Shown in pieces: positions 15,720 through 24,625 of a stretch of DNA of 64,000 nucleotides (position 1 is the stretch's first letter; each line of letters opens with the position of its first letter). The stretch covers positions 248,001 through 312,000 of the forward strand of contig UYIL01000003.1 in the NCBI GenBank assembly GCA_900618065.1, given 5' to 3'. The notes under the pieces are model-generated. The model saw nothing but the letters and a program-made list of their open reading frames with translations, searched no databases and was not told where the DNA came from. Position numbers and translations under genes: made by a program. This DNA is from Streptococcus thermophilus. Its GTDB lineage: Bacteria; Actinomycetota; Actinomycetes; Mycobacteriales; Mycobacteriaceae.

Positions 15720-16112
15720 GTCAATCTCCTTGGGTCGTGGTAAGACCGTGATAGGGCACCGCTTATGCGTCGGCGCTATATCTTTCTCTAGCACGCCCGC
15801 CGGCCGGCCGGAAAAACAAAAACCCTGCTCGCAGCCTTGAAATACGGTCGAAAGGGGGCGCGATCGGTGGGCTGGGTCACTCCTGAACTGGCCCGCCCCA
15901 CCACGGGTTGCTGTCCTGCTACCCCGCCCCCGGTATCTGGCGCGGGGCGCCCAACCCCTGGTAGCACCTGCTCCCCCCACCGGTGAAGGCAACATTCTTG
16001 GTCTGTGAGGGGACACAGAAACGAGAGCGAACCCGGGGTTGTTTTTGAAGATTTAATGAAGATGTCCTCGGCGAGTACCGAGCGAGGATGGGCCGGGACC
16101 ATACTGGATCCT
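15720..16112. promoter_or_regulatory. Divergent regulatory region of the copper island
   Basis: 393 bp between the cueP-like gene and the response regulator. Apart from the CopR-like direct repeat at 16046-16065 no gene is supported; in-frame upstream extensions of both neighbours look non-coding (biased composition, no homology). Confidence 0.6.
16046..16065 (+). promoter_or_regulatory. CopR-like direct-repeat operator
   Basis: TGAAGATTT, two bases, TGAAGATGT. As I recall, the C. glutamicum CopR target is a 9-bp direct repeat TGAAGATTT with a 2-bp spacer; this is one mismatch away. It lies 47 bp before the response-regulator ATG, fitting autoregulated copper induction, and it also faces the divergent cueP-like gene. 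Confidence 0.75.
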
Positions 16113-16835
16113 ATGGATGACCGCACACCGACCACCGCCACGCTCCCGGGACGGGTGCTGGTGGTCGACGATGAACAACCCCTGGCCCAGATGGTGGCCA
16201 CCTACCTCATCCGGGCAGGCTTCGAGGCCCGTCAGGCCTACACGGGAACTCAGGCCGTGGACGAGGTTCGTCGCTTTTCCCCCGATGTCGTTGTGCTGGA
16301 TCTGGGCCTGCCCGAACTCGACGGCCTAGAGGTGTGCCGACGGATCCGCACCTTCTCGGACTGCTACATTCTCATGCTCACCGCCCGCGGCAGCGAGGAC
16401 GACAAGATCACCGGTTTGACCCTGGGGGCCGATGACTACATCACTAAACCCTTCGGCATCCGGGAACTGGTGACCCGGGTGCATGCGGTGCTACGCCGCC
16501 CCCGCACCAGCACGACCCCGCCGCAGGTTACCACCCCGTTGACCGTCGGTGAGCTCACCATTGACCCCGCCGCCCACAAGGTGCAGGTGGGGGAGGTGGT
16601 CGTGGATCTCACCCGCACGGAGTTCGAGCTGCTGGTCACCCTGGCCCTGCGCCCCGGCCAGGTGCTCACCCGCCACGACCTGGTCACCGAGGTCTGGGAC
16701 ACCACCTGGGTGGGGGATGAGCGCATCGTCGATGTCCACATCGGCAACCTGCGCCGCAAGCTCGGCACCGATACCCGGGGGCGGCGCTTCATCGAAACCG
16801 TGCGTGGAGTGGGCTACCGGGTGGGGCAACCATGA
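16113..16835 (+). CDS. Copper-responsive response regulator (CopR-like, OmpR family)
   Basis: 240 residues. Receiver domain with acidic pocket VVDDE (about 17-21), phospho-acceptor Asp63 in VVLDLGLPELDG, and conserved Thr and Lys (MLTARG; DDYITKPF). A winged-helix OmpR/PhoB DNA-binding domain occupies about 140-238 (RTEFELLVTLA, VDVHIGNLRRKLG, TVRGVGYR). It should activate the copper genes after phosphorylation by the kinase whose ATG overlaps its stop. ATG 16113 is chosen since it starts a few residues before the receiver and lies behind the CopR-like box; a longer frame from 16005 would run through that box. Confidence 0.9.
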   Translation: MDDRTPTTATLPGRVLVVDDEQPLAQMVATYLIRAGFEARQAYTGTQAVDEVRRFSPDVVVLDLGLPELDGLEVCRRIRTFSDCYILMLTARGSEDDKITGLTLGADDYITKPFGIRELVTRVHAVLRRPRTSTTPPQVTTPLTVGELTIDPAAHKVQVGEVVVDLTRTEFELLVTLALRPGQVLTRHDLVTEVWDTTWVGDERIVDVHIGNLRRKLGTDTRGRRFIETVRGVGYRVGQP

Positions 16836-18028
16836 AGCACGGACCCGGCCTGACCTTCCGCTTCCTGGCCGCCCAGGTGGCGGTCGTGGTGATCAGCCTG
16901 TTGGTGGCCGCGACCGTAGCCACAATCGTAGGCCCGACCCTGTTCCACGACCATATGCTGATGATCGGCCGGGAAGATCCCTCGCTGGAGTTGCTTCACG
17001 CCGAGCAGGCCTACCGGGACGCCAACCTGATCACGCTGGCCGTGGCCCTGCCCACCGCATTGATCAGCACCCTACTGGCCAGCCTGTGGTTGTCTCGTCG
17101 ACTGCGCACTCCCCTGCAGAGCCTGACGCGCGCGGCCACTACCGTCGCCGGCGGCAACTACCGGGTACGTGTCCCCGCGGGGAACACCGGCCCGGAGGTG
17201 AGTACCCTGGCGCACGCCTTCAACACCATGGCTAAACGGATGGAACACACCGAACAGGTCCGTCGCCAAATGCTCTCAGACCTGGCCCACGAAATGGGCA
17301 CCCCCTTGTCGGTCCTCGCGGTCTACTTCGATGGCCTCCAGGACGGTGTCGTGGACTGGGACCTGTCCACCCACCGGATCATGGCAGACCAACTCACCCG
17401 CTTGACCCGGCTGATCGAGGATATCGACGATGTCTCCCGGGCCCAGGAAGACCGCATCGATCTGGACCTAGCCGAGGAGGGGCTCGACGACCTGCTCCAC
17501 GCCGCGGTCGCTGCGGCAGGGGAAGCCTACGCCGACAAGGGCGTCGGTCTACACATCGAGGCTGGCCACGACACCGCCCGGGTAATGGTGGACCGGCAAC
17601 GCTTCGGCCAGGTGATGGGCAACCTGCTGTCCAACGCCCTACGGCATACCCCCACCAGTGGGCGGGTCCAGGTCATCGTCCGCCGACAGGGTGCCTCCAC
17701 CGTGCTCATTGATATCACCGACACCGGCGACGGCATTCCGCCCGACCAGCTCGAGCACATCTTCGAACGCTTCTACCGGGGTGATACCGCCCGCAGCCGG
17801 GACAACGGCGGGGCCGGTATCGGTCTGACCATCTCCCGTGCCCTGATCGAAGCTCACGGCGGCACCTTAACCGCCACCTCACGTGGTGCCGGTCAGGGTT
17901 CGGTGTTCACCCTCAGCCTCCCGCTGTCCTCTCCAGTGAAGGAACCACCTGCGATGACAACCCCTCACCCTGACGACGATCACGACTCTCACCACCCCTT
18001 GGCGGGTACCCCTGGGGGTATACCATGA
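16832..18028 (+). CDS. Copper sensor histidine kinase (CopS-like)
   Basis: 398 residues. Two membrane segments (about 10-35 and 66-88) enclose a very short outer loop with HDHMLM near residue 39-44; His and Met there are possible Cu(I) ligands. A HAMP domain (about 90-142) follows, then HisKA with His153 (LAHEMGTPLSVL; the usual Glu-Leu-Arg after His is Glu-Met-Gly) and an HATPase with NLLSNALRHTP, DTGDGIP and GGAGIGLTIS. The C-terminal tail is His/Asp-rich (PHPDDDHDSHHPL). Four-base ATGA overlaps with both neighbours indicate a coupled operon. Copper as signal is inferred from neighbours and operator. Confidence 0.88.
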   Translation: MKHGPGLTFRFLAAQVAVVVISLLVAATVATIVGPTLFHDHMLMIGREDPSLELLHAEQAYRDANLITLAVALPTALISTLLASLWLSRRLRTPLQSLTRAATTVAGGNYRVRVPAGNTGPEVSTLAHAFNTMAKRMEHTEQVRRQMLSDLAHEMGTPLSVLAVYFDGLQDGVVDWDLSTHRIMADQLTRLTRLIEDIDDVSRAQEDRIDLDLAEEGLDDLLHAAVAAAGEAYADKGVGLHIEAGHDTARVMVDRQRFGQVMGNLLSNALRHTPTSGRVQVIVRRQGASTVLIDITDTGDGIPPDQLEHIFERFYRGDTARSRDNGGAGIGLTISRALIEAHGGTLTATSRGAGQGSVFTLSLPLSSPVKEPPAMTTPHPDDDHDSHHPLAGTPGGIP

Positions 18029-18387
18029 AGAGTGAAAGCTCATCCGACCCCACCAACCCGATAACCACGCCGACTCCCCACCTGCTGTCGCTGGCCTTGA
18101 ACGGCTGTGGGTGCTGCACACCCTCTACCCGCTCCGCAACCGCCTCCGTCCTGGCAACGACCACCGCCGACGCAACACCTGATCCGCTGACCTCCTACCA
18201 GATGGAAGGCCTGAACTGCGGGCACTGCGCCGGGCGGGTGACTGTGACGGTCCAGGCCCTGCCGCTCGTTGACGACGTCCAGGTAGATCTTGCCGCCGGG
18301 GGCGGTTCCACGGTCACCGTCACCGGTGCCGTTTCCGGGAAGGGGGCGCGCCAGGCCAACGAAGAAGTCGGTTACGCCGCTTTCTGA
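18025..18387 (+). CDS. Heavy-metal-associated (HMA) copper-binding protein with extra N-terminal cysteine cluster
   Basis: 120 residues. The C-terminal half is an HMA domain with metal motif GLNCGHCAG (Cys65, Cys68) and a beta-alpha-beta layout ending GYAAF. An N-terminal extension of about 55 residues has another thiol cluster, GCGCC (Cys28, 30, 31), which standard CopZ chaperones lack. It should hand Cu(I) to the P-type ATPase encoded next, which lacks its own N-terminal HMA domain. ATG overlaps the kinase stop (ATGA). The start could also be at a later codon, but the overlap favours this one. Confidence 0.8.
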   Translation: MKSESSSDPTNPITTPTPHLLSLALNGCGCCTPSTRSATASVLATTTADATPDPLTSYQMEGLNCGHCAGRVTVTVQALPLVDDVQVDLAAGGGSTVTVTGAVSGKGARQANEEVGYAAF

Positions 18388-18440
18388 ATGCACCACCACG
18401 ACACCCCCCCGGATTAAGGGGTGGGAAGGAAGGAATCTTT

Positions 18441-20618
18441 ATGACCAGCCCAGACCACGGCAACCATAACACCCCCTCCCCGGAGATGACTCACACCGAG
18501 CACGCCAGCCACGCCGACCATGCGGGACATCATGCGGGACATGAAGATCACCAGGTCCACAACCACGGCGAACACGCCGGCCACAGCACGGCGATGTTCA
18601 GGCAGCGTTTCTGGTGGTCGCTGATTCTGTCCATTCCCGTCGTTATTTTCAGCCCGATGGTCGCTGAACTGCTCGGCTACCACCTCCCCGAATTCCCGGG
18701 CTCATCCTGGATTCCCCCGGTTCTCGGCACCGTCATTTTTGTCTACGGCGGAACGCCTTTCCTCAAAGGCGGATGGAAAGAACTGAAATCCCGCAAACCC
18801 GGGATGATGCTCCTGATCGCCATGGCCATCACCGTGGCGTTTGTCGCCTCCTGGGTCACCACTCTGGGGCTGGGCGGTTTTGACCTGGACTTCTGGTGGG
18901 AGCTGGCCCTGCTGGTGACCATCATGCTGCTGGGCCACTGGCTGGAGATGCGCGCTCTCGGGGCCGCGTCCTCCGCGCTTGACGCGCTGGCTGCCCTGCT
19001 GCCGGATGAGGCCGAGAAAGTCATCGACGGGACCACCCGCACCGTGGCCATTTCGGAGCTCAGCGTCGATGACGTGGTGCTGGTGAGGGCCGGGGCCCGG
19101 GCACCGGCGGATGGCAAGATCATCGACGGAGCGGCTGAATTCGACGAGGCGATGATCACCGGCGAATCCCGACCTGTCTTCCGCGACACCGGTGACAGGG
19201 TGGTCGCCGGTACCGTGGCCACCGACAACACCGTCCGCATCCGGGTGGAGGCTACCGGCGGGGACACCGCTCTGGCCGGGATCCAACGCATGGTTGCCGA
19301 CGCCCAGGAGTCCTCCTCCCGGGCCCAGGCCCTGGCGGATCGGGCGGCGGCGTTGTTGTTCTGGTTCGCGCTGATCTCCGCTCTGATCACCGCGGTGGTG
19401 TGGACCATCATCGGCAGCCCGGACGATGCCGTGGTGCGCACGGTCACGGTGCTGGTGATCGCTTGTCCGCACGCCCTGGGATTGGCGATTCCGTTGGTGA
19501 TTGCGATCTCCACCGAGCGGGCGGCCAAGTCCGGGGTGTTGATCAAGGATCGGATGGCGCTCGAGCGGATGCGCACCATCGACGTGGTGCTCTTCGACAA
19601 AACCGGCACCCTGACTGAGGGTGCCCACGGTGTCACCGGTGTCGCAGCTGTCGAGGGCATCACCGAGGGCGAGCTGCTGGCTATTGCGGCGGCGGCCGAG
19701 GCTGACAGCGAGCACCCCGTCGCACGCGCCATTGTTACCGCCGCGGGTGAGCACCCCGAGGCCTCACGAATGGTGCTGCGCGGCACCGGTTTTACCGCGG
19801 CCTCCGGCCGGGGCGTGCGCGCCACCGTTGATGGCTCCGAGATCCTCGTCGGCGGGCCGAACATGCTCCGCGAATTCAACCTGACCAACCCCGGTGTGCT
19901 CGAAGAGCAGACTGGGGAGTGGACTCAACGCGGGGCCGGAGTCCTCCACGTGGTCCAGGATGGACAGATCATCGGTGCCCTGGCCGTCGAGGATACGGTC
20001 CGCCCCGAATCCCGCGCGGCGGTAAAGGCCCTGCAGGACCGCGGGGTGAAGGTCGCGATGATCACCGGTGACGCGCAGCAGGTGGCCCAGGCGGTTGGCC
20101 AGGACCTGGGGATCGATGAGGTCTTCGCCGAGGTCCTGCCCCAGGACAAGGACACCAAGGTTACCCAGTTACAGGAGCGTGGCCTGAGCGTGGCCATGGT
20201 CGGCGACGGTGTCAACGACGCCCCCGCTCTGACCCGCGCGGAGGTCGGTATCGCCATCGGGGCCGGCACCGATGTGGCGATGGAATCCGCCGGAGTGGTC
20301 CTGGCCAGTGATGACCCTCGGGCGGTGCTGTCGATGATTGAGCTCTCGCAGGCCAGCTACCGCAAGATGATCCAGAACCTCATCTGGGCCTCTGGCTACA
20401 ACATCGTGGCCGTGCCGCTGGCCGCCGGTGTGCTCGCCCCCATCGGGGTGGTGCTCTCCCCGGCGGCGGGTGCAGTGTTGATGTCCCTGTCGACGATTGT
20501 GGTGGCGCTCAACGCCCAGTTGCTGCGCCGGATCGATCTGGACCCGGCCCACCTAGCCCCCACCGATCGACAGGAGGACCCTGCCAGGTCCGCCTCTCCC
20601 GTGACCAACGGTCGCTGA
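18441..20618 (+). CDS. CopB-type copper-exporting P-type ATPase
   Basis: 725 residues. The N-terminus is histidine-rich (14 His in the first 48 residues) instead of an HMA domain. The membrane metal site is CPH (Cys342-Pro-His344, ACPHALG), the signature of the P1B-3/CopB branch, which moves Cu(I)/Cu(II)/Ag(I) outward. Other P-type motifs: TGES, DKTGTLTEG (phosphorylated Asp386), SEHPVARA, MITGD and GDGVNDAP. About eight membrane helices. AAGGAAGGAA precedes the ATG, 53 bp after the HMA gene. It ends the copper operon at a strong terminator. Confidence 0.93.
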   Translation: MTSPDHGNHNTPSPEMTHTEHASHADHAGHHAGHEDHQVHNHGEHAGHSTAMFRQRFWWSLILSIPVVIFSPMVAELLGYHLPEFPGSSWIPPVLGTVIFVYGGTPFLKGGWKELKSRKPGMMLLIAMAITVAFVASWVTTLGLGGFDLDFWWELALLVTIMLLGHWLEMRALGAASSALDALAALLPDEAEKVIDGTTRTVAISELSVDDVVLVRAGARAPADGKIIDGAAEFDEAMITGESRPVFRDTGDRVVAGTVATDNTVRIRVEATGGDTALAGIQRMVADAQESSSRAQALADRAAALLFWFALISALITAVVWTIIGSPDDAVVRTVTVLVIACPHALGLAIPLVIAISTERAAKSGVLIKDRMALERMRTIDVVLFDKTGTLTEGAHGVTGVAAVEGITEGELLAIAAAAEADSEHPVARAIVTAAGEHPEASRMVLRGTGFTAASGRGVRATVDGSEILVGGPNMLREFNLTNPGVLEEQTGEWTQRGAGVLHVVQDGQIIGALAVEDTVRPESRAAVKALQDRGVKVAMITGDAQQVAQAVGQDLGIDEVFAEVLPQDKDTKVTQLQERGLSVAMVGDGVNDAPALTRAEVGIAIGAGTDVAMESAGVVLASDDPRAVLSMIELSQASYRKMIQNLIWASGYNIVAVPLAAGVLAPIGVVLSPAAGAVLMSLSTIVVALNAQLLRRIDLDPAHLAPTDRQEDPARSASPVTNGR

Positions 20619-20632
20619 CCCTTCGAGGTTGA

Positions 20633-20665
20633 CCCGCTGTTAAATTAACAGCGGGTTTCTCCTTT
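20633..20665 (+). terminator. Strong Rho-independent terminator closing the copper island
   Basis: CCCGCTGTTAA and TTAACAGCGGG are perfect 11-bp complements around a single central base (20633-20655; the inner pairs will open as the loop), followed by TTTCTCCTTTTG. Confidence 0.88.
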
Positions 20666-20741
20666 TGTATATGCTTGTTCCGTCATGTGTCCGGCACGTA
20701 GCCAAACGCCGGGCCTGTCCCGAGCAAGAAAGACAAACTCC

Positions 20742-21389
20742 ATGAACGATATTGCACGCAAGGCGCTCGCGGAGGCTCTGGCCACCCTGCTGTTCGTCTT
20801 CACCATCATCACCGCTGTCGCCGCTGCCGACAACTTCGCGCCCGTAGCCATTGGTATGGCACTGATGGTGCTGGTGTACTCCACCGGCCACATCTCCGGT
20901 GGACACGTGAACCCGGCTGTCTCCCTCGGTGCCTGGATTCGCGGTGCTATGACCGCCACCGAGATGCTCATCTACTGGGCTGCTCAGATCGTCGGCGGCA
21001 TCCTTGGCGCCCTGCTGACCCGCACCGTCATCTCTGATCCGGTCGAGGCTGCGCAGATCCAGTCTCTGCCGGCCTTTGTTGTTGAGGCCGTGTTCACCTT
21101 CATCCTCGTGTGGGTCGTGCTGAATGTGGCCACCTCCAAAGAGACCGACGGTAACTCCTTCTTTGGCCTGGCCATCGGTGCCACCGTGATGACCGGTGCC
21201 TTCGCTGTCGGCCCCATCTCCGGCGGCGGCTTCAACCCGGCCGTGGCGCTGGGCCTGTGCGTCAACGGCAACTTCGCCTGGGGCAACGTGTGGATCTACA
21301 TCCTCGCCCCGCTGGTCGGTGCAGCCCTGGCAGCATTCGCATTCCGCGCTCTCAGCCCGGCAGACGTCGAGCACGATCTGAAGGCTTAA
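20742..21389 (+). CDS. Aquaporin / MIP-family channel
   Basis: 215 residues, six membrane helices and two half-helix pore loops with NPA boxes at 57-59 (HVNPAVS) and 165-167 (GFNPAVA). The selectivity-filter Arg that normally follows the second NPA by two residues is Val-Ala here (NPAVALG), so the pore may admit more than water. Codons are strongly biased, as in well-expressed genes. ATG 20742 gives the family N-terminus; ATG 20685 would add 19 residues. It is the first gene after the copper island and is not obviously related to it. Confidence 0.9.
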   Translation: MNDIARKALAEALATLLFVFTIITAVAAADNFAPVAIGMALMVLVYSTGHISGGHVNPAVSLGAWIRGAMTATEMLIYWAAQIVGGILGALLTRTVISDPVEAAQIQSLPAFVVEAVFTFILVWVVLNVATSKETDGNSFFGLAIGATVMTGAFAVGPISGGGFNPAVALGLCVNGNFAWGNVWIYILAPLVGAALAAFAFRALSPADVEHDLKA

Positions 21390-21458
21390 GCGCCGCCCGG
21401 GCCTGAGAGGCTCGCCTTTCGCGGGAAAAGTTCGGAATGGAAAACTAATCTGTGTTCC

Positions 21459-22037
21459 ATGTCTGAGAATGAGAAAGATTTCCCGTTGAGCAAACTTCCC
21501 GTCGACACCTCTACGCGCCCGGGACCGGGCAAACCGGAGGAGGTGGCGGTGCTGGCGCGCGTGGCCAACCGGATTGGTGGCATCGTTCAGGGCAGTACAT
21601 CCCTGAACCTGTTCACCACGGTTGGCCGCGCGCGCCGTAATTTTTTGGCGTGGCTGGTCTACTCCGGCACGCTCATGCCGTTTGGCATTCTGTCGCGCAA
21701 GGAGTCGGAGCTGGTCATTCTCCGCGTCGCCGCGATCCGCGACGCGACCTACGAGCTGGAGCACCATAAACGCCTGAGTGCGAAGGCGGGGTTGGATCAG
21801 GCCACCATCGAGGCGGTCCAGCGCGCAGACCACGGTTTTACTGGCCGACAGGGTGCGCTGACGGACGCCGCGGACGACCTGATCCGCCACCGCCAGATCA
21901 GCGATGACGTTTACGCTCGCCTGATGAGCCACATCAACGAGAAAGAGCTCACAGCGTTTCTGCTGCTGGTGACCAACTACGACGGGCTGGCCACCGTCAT
22001 GGATGTCCTGGACGTCCCGCTCGACGAGCCACAGTAA
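21459..22037 (+). CDS. Carboxymuconolactone decarboxylase (AhpD-like fold) family protein
   Basis: 192 residues, all-helical. The CMD core includes ESELVILRVAAIRDATYELEHH around residues 85-110. The CxxC of AhpD is missing, so it is not a peroxidase partner of that type; the Glu/His cluster resembles CMD-like proteins of unknown substrate. It converges directly with the SDR gene (no gap). Function beyond the fold cannot be given. Confidence 0.8.
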   Translation: MSENEKDFPLSKLPVDTSTRPGPGKPEEVAVLARVANRIGGIVQGSTSLNLFTTVGRARRNFLAWLVYSGTLMPFGILSRKESELVILRVAAIRDATYELEHHKRLSAKAGLDQATIEAVQRADHGFTGRQGALTDAADDLIRHRQISDDVYARLMSHINEKELTAFLLLVTNYDGLATVMDVLDVPLDEPQ

Positions 22038-22898
22038 CTACACAGCCGCGTCCTTGGCAATCCACTGGAAACCCCTGTTCAGCCCGCCGAGCACGAGGCG
22101 GTAGAGGAATGGCGCGTTGACCTGCGCCCACCGTCCGAGCTTCACGTCACCGCCGGTGGTGATCAGGTACTTGTTGCGCCGCACACCCTTCAAGATGATC
22201 TGCGCGCACTTCGCGGGCGAAATGGCATGGCCCTGGAAGAGCTTCTTGGCGCGTCGCACCTTCGGGTTGGACTGGTCCACCCCGTCAATATCAATGGTGC
22301 GCACCAGTCCGGTGTCCACGGCACCCGGCGCGACGGCATGCACTTTGATGCCGAACGGTGCGAGGTCGAAACGCAGCACCTCGAGCATCGCCAGCACGCC
22401 GCCCTTCGATGCCGAATACGCCGCGTGCCACGGCAAGCCCAGAATCCCGGCGGAGCTGGACACGCAGACCAGCCTCCTCTTCTCCTTCCCCGGCAAAGGC
22501 CCAGCCTCCATCATCGACGGCACGAATGCACGGATGATGTGGATGGTGCCCATCAGGTTGACGTCGATAAGCTTCTCCCACTTCTCCAGGGGCATAGTGG
22601 CGATATTGCCCCAGATCGAGATGCCGCCGACGTGGTAAATCGAGTGCGGAACGCCATGCTTGTCGACGATTCCTCCCGCCCACCTGTCCACCGCCTCCGC
22701 GTCAGAGATGTCTAACGGCTCGACGTCGATGGCTCGGTCGCCGATGACGCGGGCCGTTTCGGTGAGTCCATCGGCGTTGATGTCGGTGATGGCCACGTGC
22801 CAACCGTCGTCGGCAAGCTGGCGGGCAACCTCCTTGCCAATGCCTGATGCGGCACCCGTCACGATGGCGTACTTCTGCGCATTCTGCTCTGCGTTCAT
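22038..22898 (-). CDS. Short-chain dehydrogenase/reductase
   Basis: 286 residues of the classical SDR family. Nucleotide site TGAASGIGK (about 15-23) with Asp in TDIN favouring NAD over NADP; catalytic YxxxK in AYSASKGG with the Ser in VSSSAG. A C-terminal extension with VRTIDIDGVDQSNPKVRRAKK and KLGRWAQVNAPFLYRLVLGG is seen in SDRs acting on bulky hydrophobic substrates in actinobacteria. Divergent from the glutaminase gene with a 62-bp gap. Confidence 0.88.
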   Translation of the reverse strand: MNAEQNAQKYAIVTGAASGIGKEVARQLADDGWHVAITDINADGLTETARVIGDRAIDVEPLDISDAEAVDRWAGGIVDKHGVPHSIYHVGGISIWGNIATMPLEKWEKLIDVNLMGTIHIIRAFVPSMMEAGPLPGKEKRRLVCVSSSAGILGLPWHAAYSASKGGVLAMLEVLRFDLAPFGIKVHAVAPGAVDTGLVRTIDIDGVDQSNPKVRRAKKLFQGHAISPAKCAQIILKGVRRNKYLITTGGDVKLGRWAQVNAPFLYRLVLGGLNRGFQWIAKDAAV

Positions 22899-22960
22899 GG
22901 GTCGTATCCTAGAGGAAACAACCTCACGTGTTTGTGGGTTCGGGCGTTACACTGGGCCGC

Positions 22961-24625
22961 ATGCCTGCGACCCCGATCCCGACTTACTTGAACGCGATCC
23001 TCGACGAGGTGCGCGACAACAAAGAGGGCAACAACGCCGACTACATCGAGACGTTGCGCAACGCTGACCCAGACAAGCTCGCGCTCGCGCTGTGCACGCG
23101 CAGCGGCAACCTGTATTCGGTGGGGGATGATGAGTACGAGTTCTCCATTCAGTCCATCTCGAAGCCGTTCGTGTACGCGCTTTCACTGGACATGGTCGGT
23201 CCGGAAGAGGTCCATAAGTACGTCGGTGTGGAGCCGTCGGGCGAGGCGTTCAATGAGTTGTCGTTGGATGACACGCACCGTCCCGCGAACCCTCTGATCA
23301 ATGCGGGCGCGATCGTGGTCAACGAGCTTGTCGCAGGTGACGGGGTGGTTTTGCGCGAGTTCAGCAAGCTCGCGGGACGCGAATTGCTTGTCGACGACAA
23401 CCTCGCCCGCGCCGAATTCTCCAGCGCCGACCGCAACCTCGCCTTGGGGCACATGCTCCGCGAGTACGGGATGATCAAAGGCGATGTGGAAGAAGCGGTG
23501 GCCAGCTACGTCCGCCAGTGCTCCATCATGGTCAGCGTGAAGGACCTGGCCGTCATGGCGGCGACGTTGGCCAACGGTGGCATGCAGCCTGTGACGGGGG
23601 AGCGGGTGTTGTCTGCGCGGGCGTGCCGGCTCACGCAGGCCGTTATGGCGTCTGCCGGCATGTACGACGGTTCGGGCCGGTGGATGAGCCGGGTAGGCAT
23701 CCCCGCGAAGTCCGGTGTGTCCGGCGGGTTGATCGGGACGCTGCCGGGGCAGCTCGGTGCGGCGTCGTTAAGCCCGCGGTTGAACGAGGAGGGCAACTCT
23801 GTGCGCGGCGTGGAGATCTTCCAGCGCATGTCAGAAACCCTCGGCCTGCACATGATGGGTTCTTATTACTACTCCGCGCCGGGTATCCGCACCGTGCACC
23901 GCCAAGGCGACACGAACGTGGTTGAGCTGCAGGGCATGATCAACTTCACCGCCGCCGAGACGATTCTCCACGACCTGGTGGAGCGCCGCCTGGTCGGCGA
24001 CAAGCTCGTCCTCGACTTCACCCACGTGACCTCGTTCAATATGGCTGGCCGCCGGCTGGTCAAGGAGGGCTTGCGCCAGTTCCGCGAAGAGGGCTATGAA
24101 GTCGCCGTCTACGACCCGGAAGCCGCCATGCCGGACTACGAGTTCTCCGACGGCACCCGTGTTGAATCCATCAAGGACTTCACCGAATCCTTCACCGTGA
24201 ACGTCTCGCCGGAGGATGCCTACACCGTCGTGTCGGACCCGAAGCAGTGGTGGGAGGACACCGAGGACTCGGTGGAGGGCAATGCCGACGAGAAGGGCGA
24301 GTCTTTCTCCATCGAGTCTGGTGACGGCACCGGTTACTTCACTGTCGAGCAGGCCGATGACGGCGAACGCCTCGTGTGGCACTCCGAAACCACCGACGAG
24401 GATGGCGAGGACGAAGACTGGCGCGATTCCGACATCATCTTCGACTTCGACCGCGAAGAGGACGGCTCTACCACCGTCCACGTCACCCACCGCGGCCTGA
24501 AACCCCACGACAGGCACTACGAGGAGCGGGTGCAAGATTGGCGCGACCGGATTGGCAAGCGGCTCCAGCCGTACATCAACCGCCGCGCCGGGAACTCACG
24601 CGCGGCGGCTGACGACGAAAGCTAG
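22961..24625 (+). CDS. Glutaminase fused to STAS and SRPBCC domains
   Basis: 554 residues in three parts. Residues 1-305: serine-dependent glutaminase with SxxK pair Ser65-Lys68 (SIQSISKPF), conserved NAGAI, and GIPAKSGVSGG. It hydrolyses Gln to Glu and ammonia. Residues about 312-400: STAS domain (VELQGMINFTAAETILHDL, DFTHVTSFNMAGRRLV), a regulatory protein-interaction or nucleotide-sensing module. Residues about 407-545: an acidic START/SRPBCC-like ligand pocket (FTVNVSPEDAYTVVSDPKQW, then RIGKRLQPYIN at the end). Glutaminase-STAS fusions are known; the extra SRPBCC module is unusual. ATG 22961 is preferred over 22928 because homology begins there. Confidence 0.88.
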   Translation: MPATPIPTYLNAILDEVRDNKEGNNADYIETLRNADPDKLALALCTRSGNLYSVGDDEYEFSIQSISKPFVYALSLDMVGPEEVHKYVGVEPSGEAFNELSLDDTHRPANPLINAGAIVVNELVAGDGVVLREFSKLAGRELLVDDNLARAEFSSADRNLALGHMLREYGMIKGDVEEAVASYVRQCSIMVSVKDLAVMAATLANGGMQPVTGERVLSARACRLTQAVMASAGMYDGSGRWMSRVGIPAKSGVSGGLIGTLPGQLGAASLSPRLNEEGNSVRGVEIFQRMSETLGLHMMGSYYYSAPGIRTVHRQGDTNVVELQGMINFTAAETILHDLVERRLVGDKLVLDFTHVTSFNMAGRRLVKEGLRQFREEGYEVAVYDPEAAMPDYEFSDGTRVESIKDFTESFTVNVSPEDAYTVVSDPKQWWEDTEDSVEGNADEKGESFSIESGDGTGYFTVEQADDGERLVWHSETTDEDGEDEDWRDSDIIFDFDREEDGSTTVHVTHRGLKPHDRHYEERVQDWRDRIGKRLQPYINRRAGNSRAAADDES

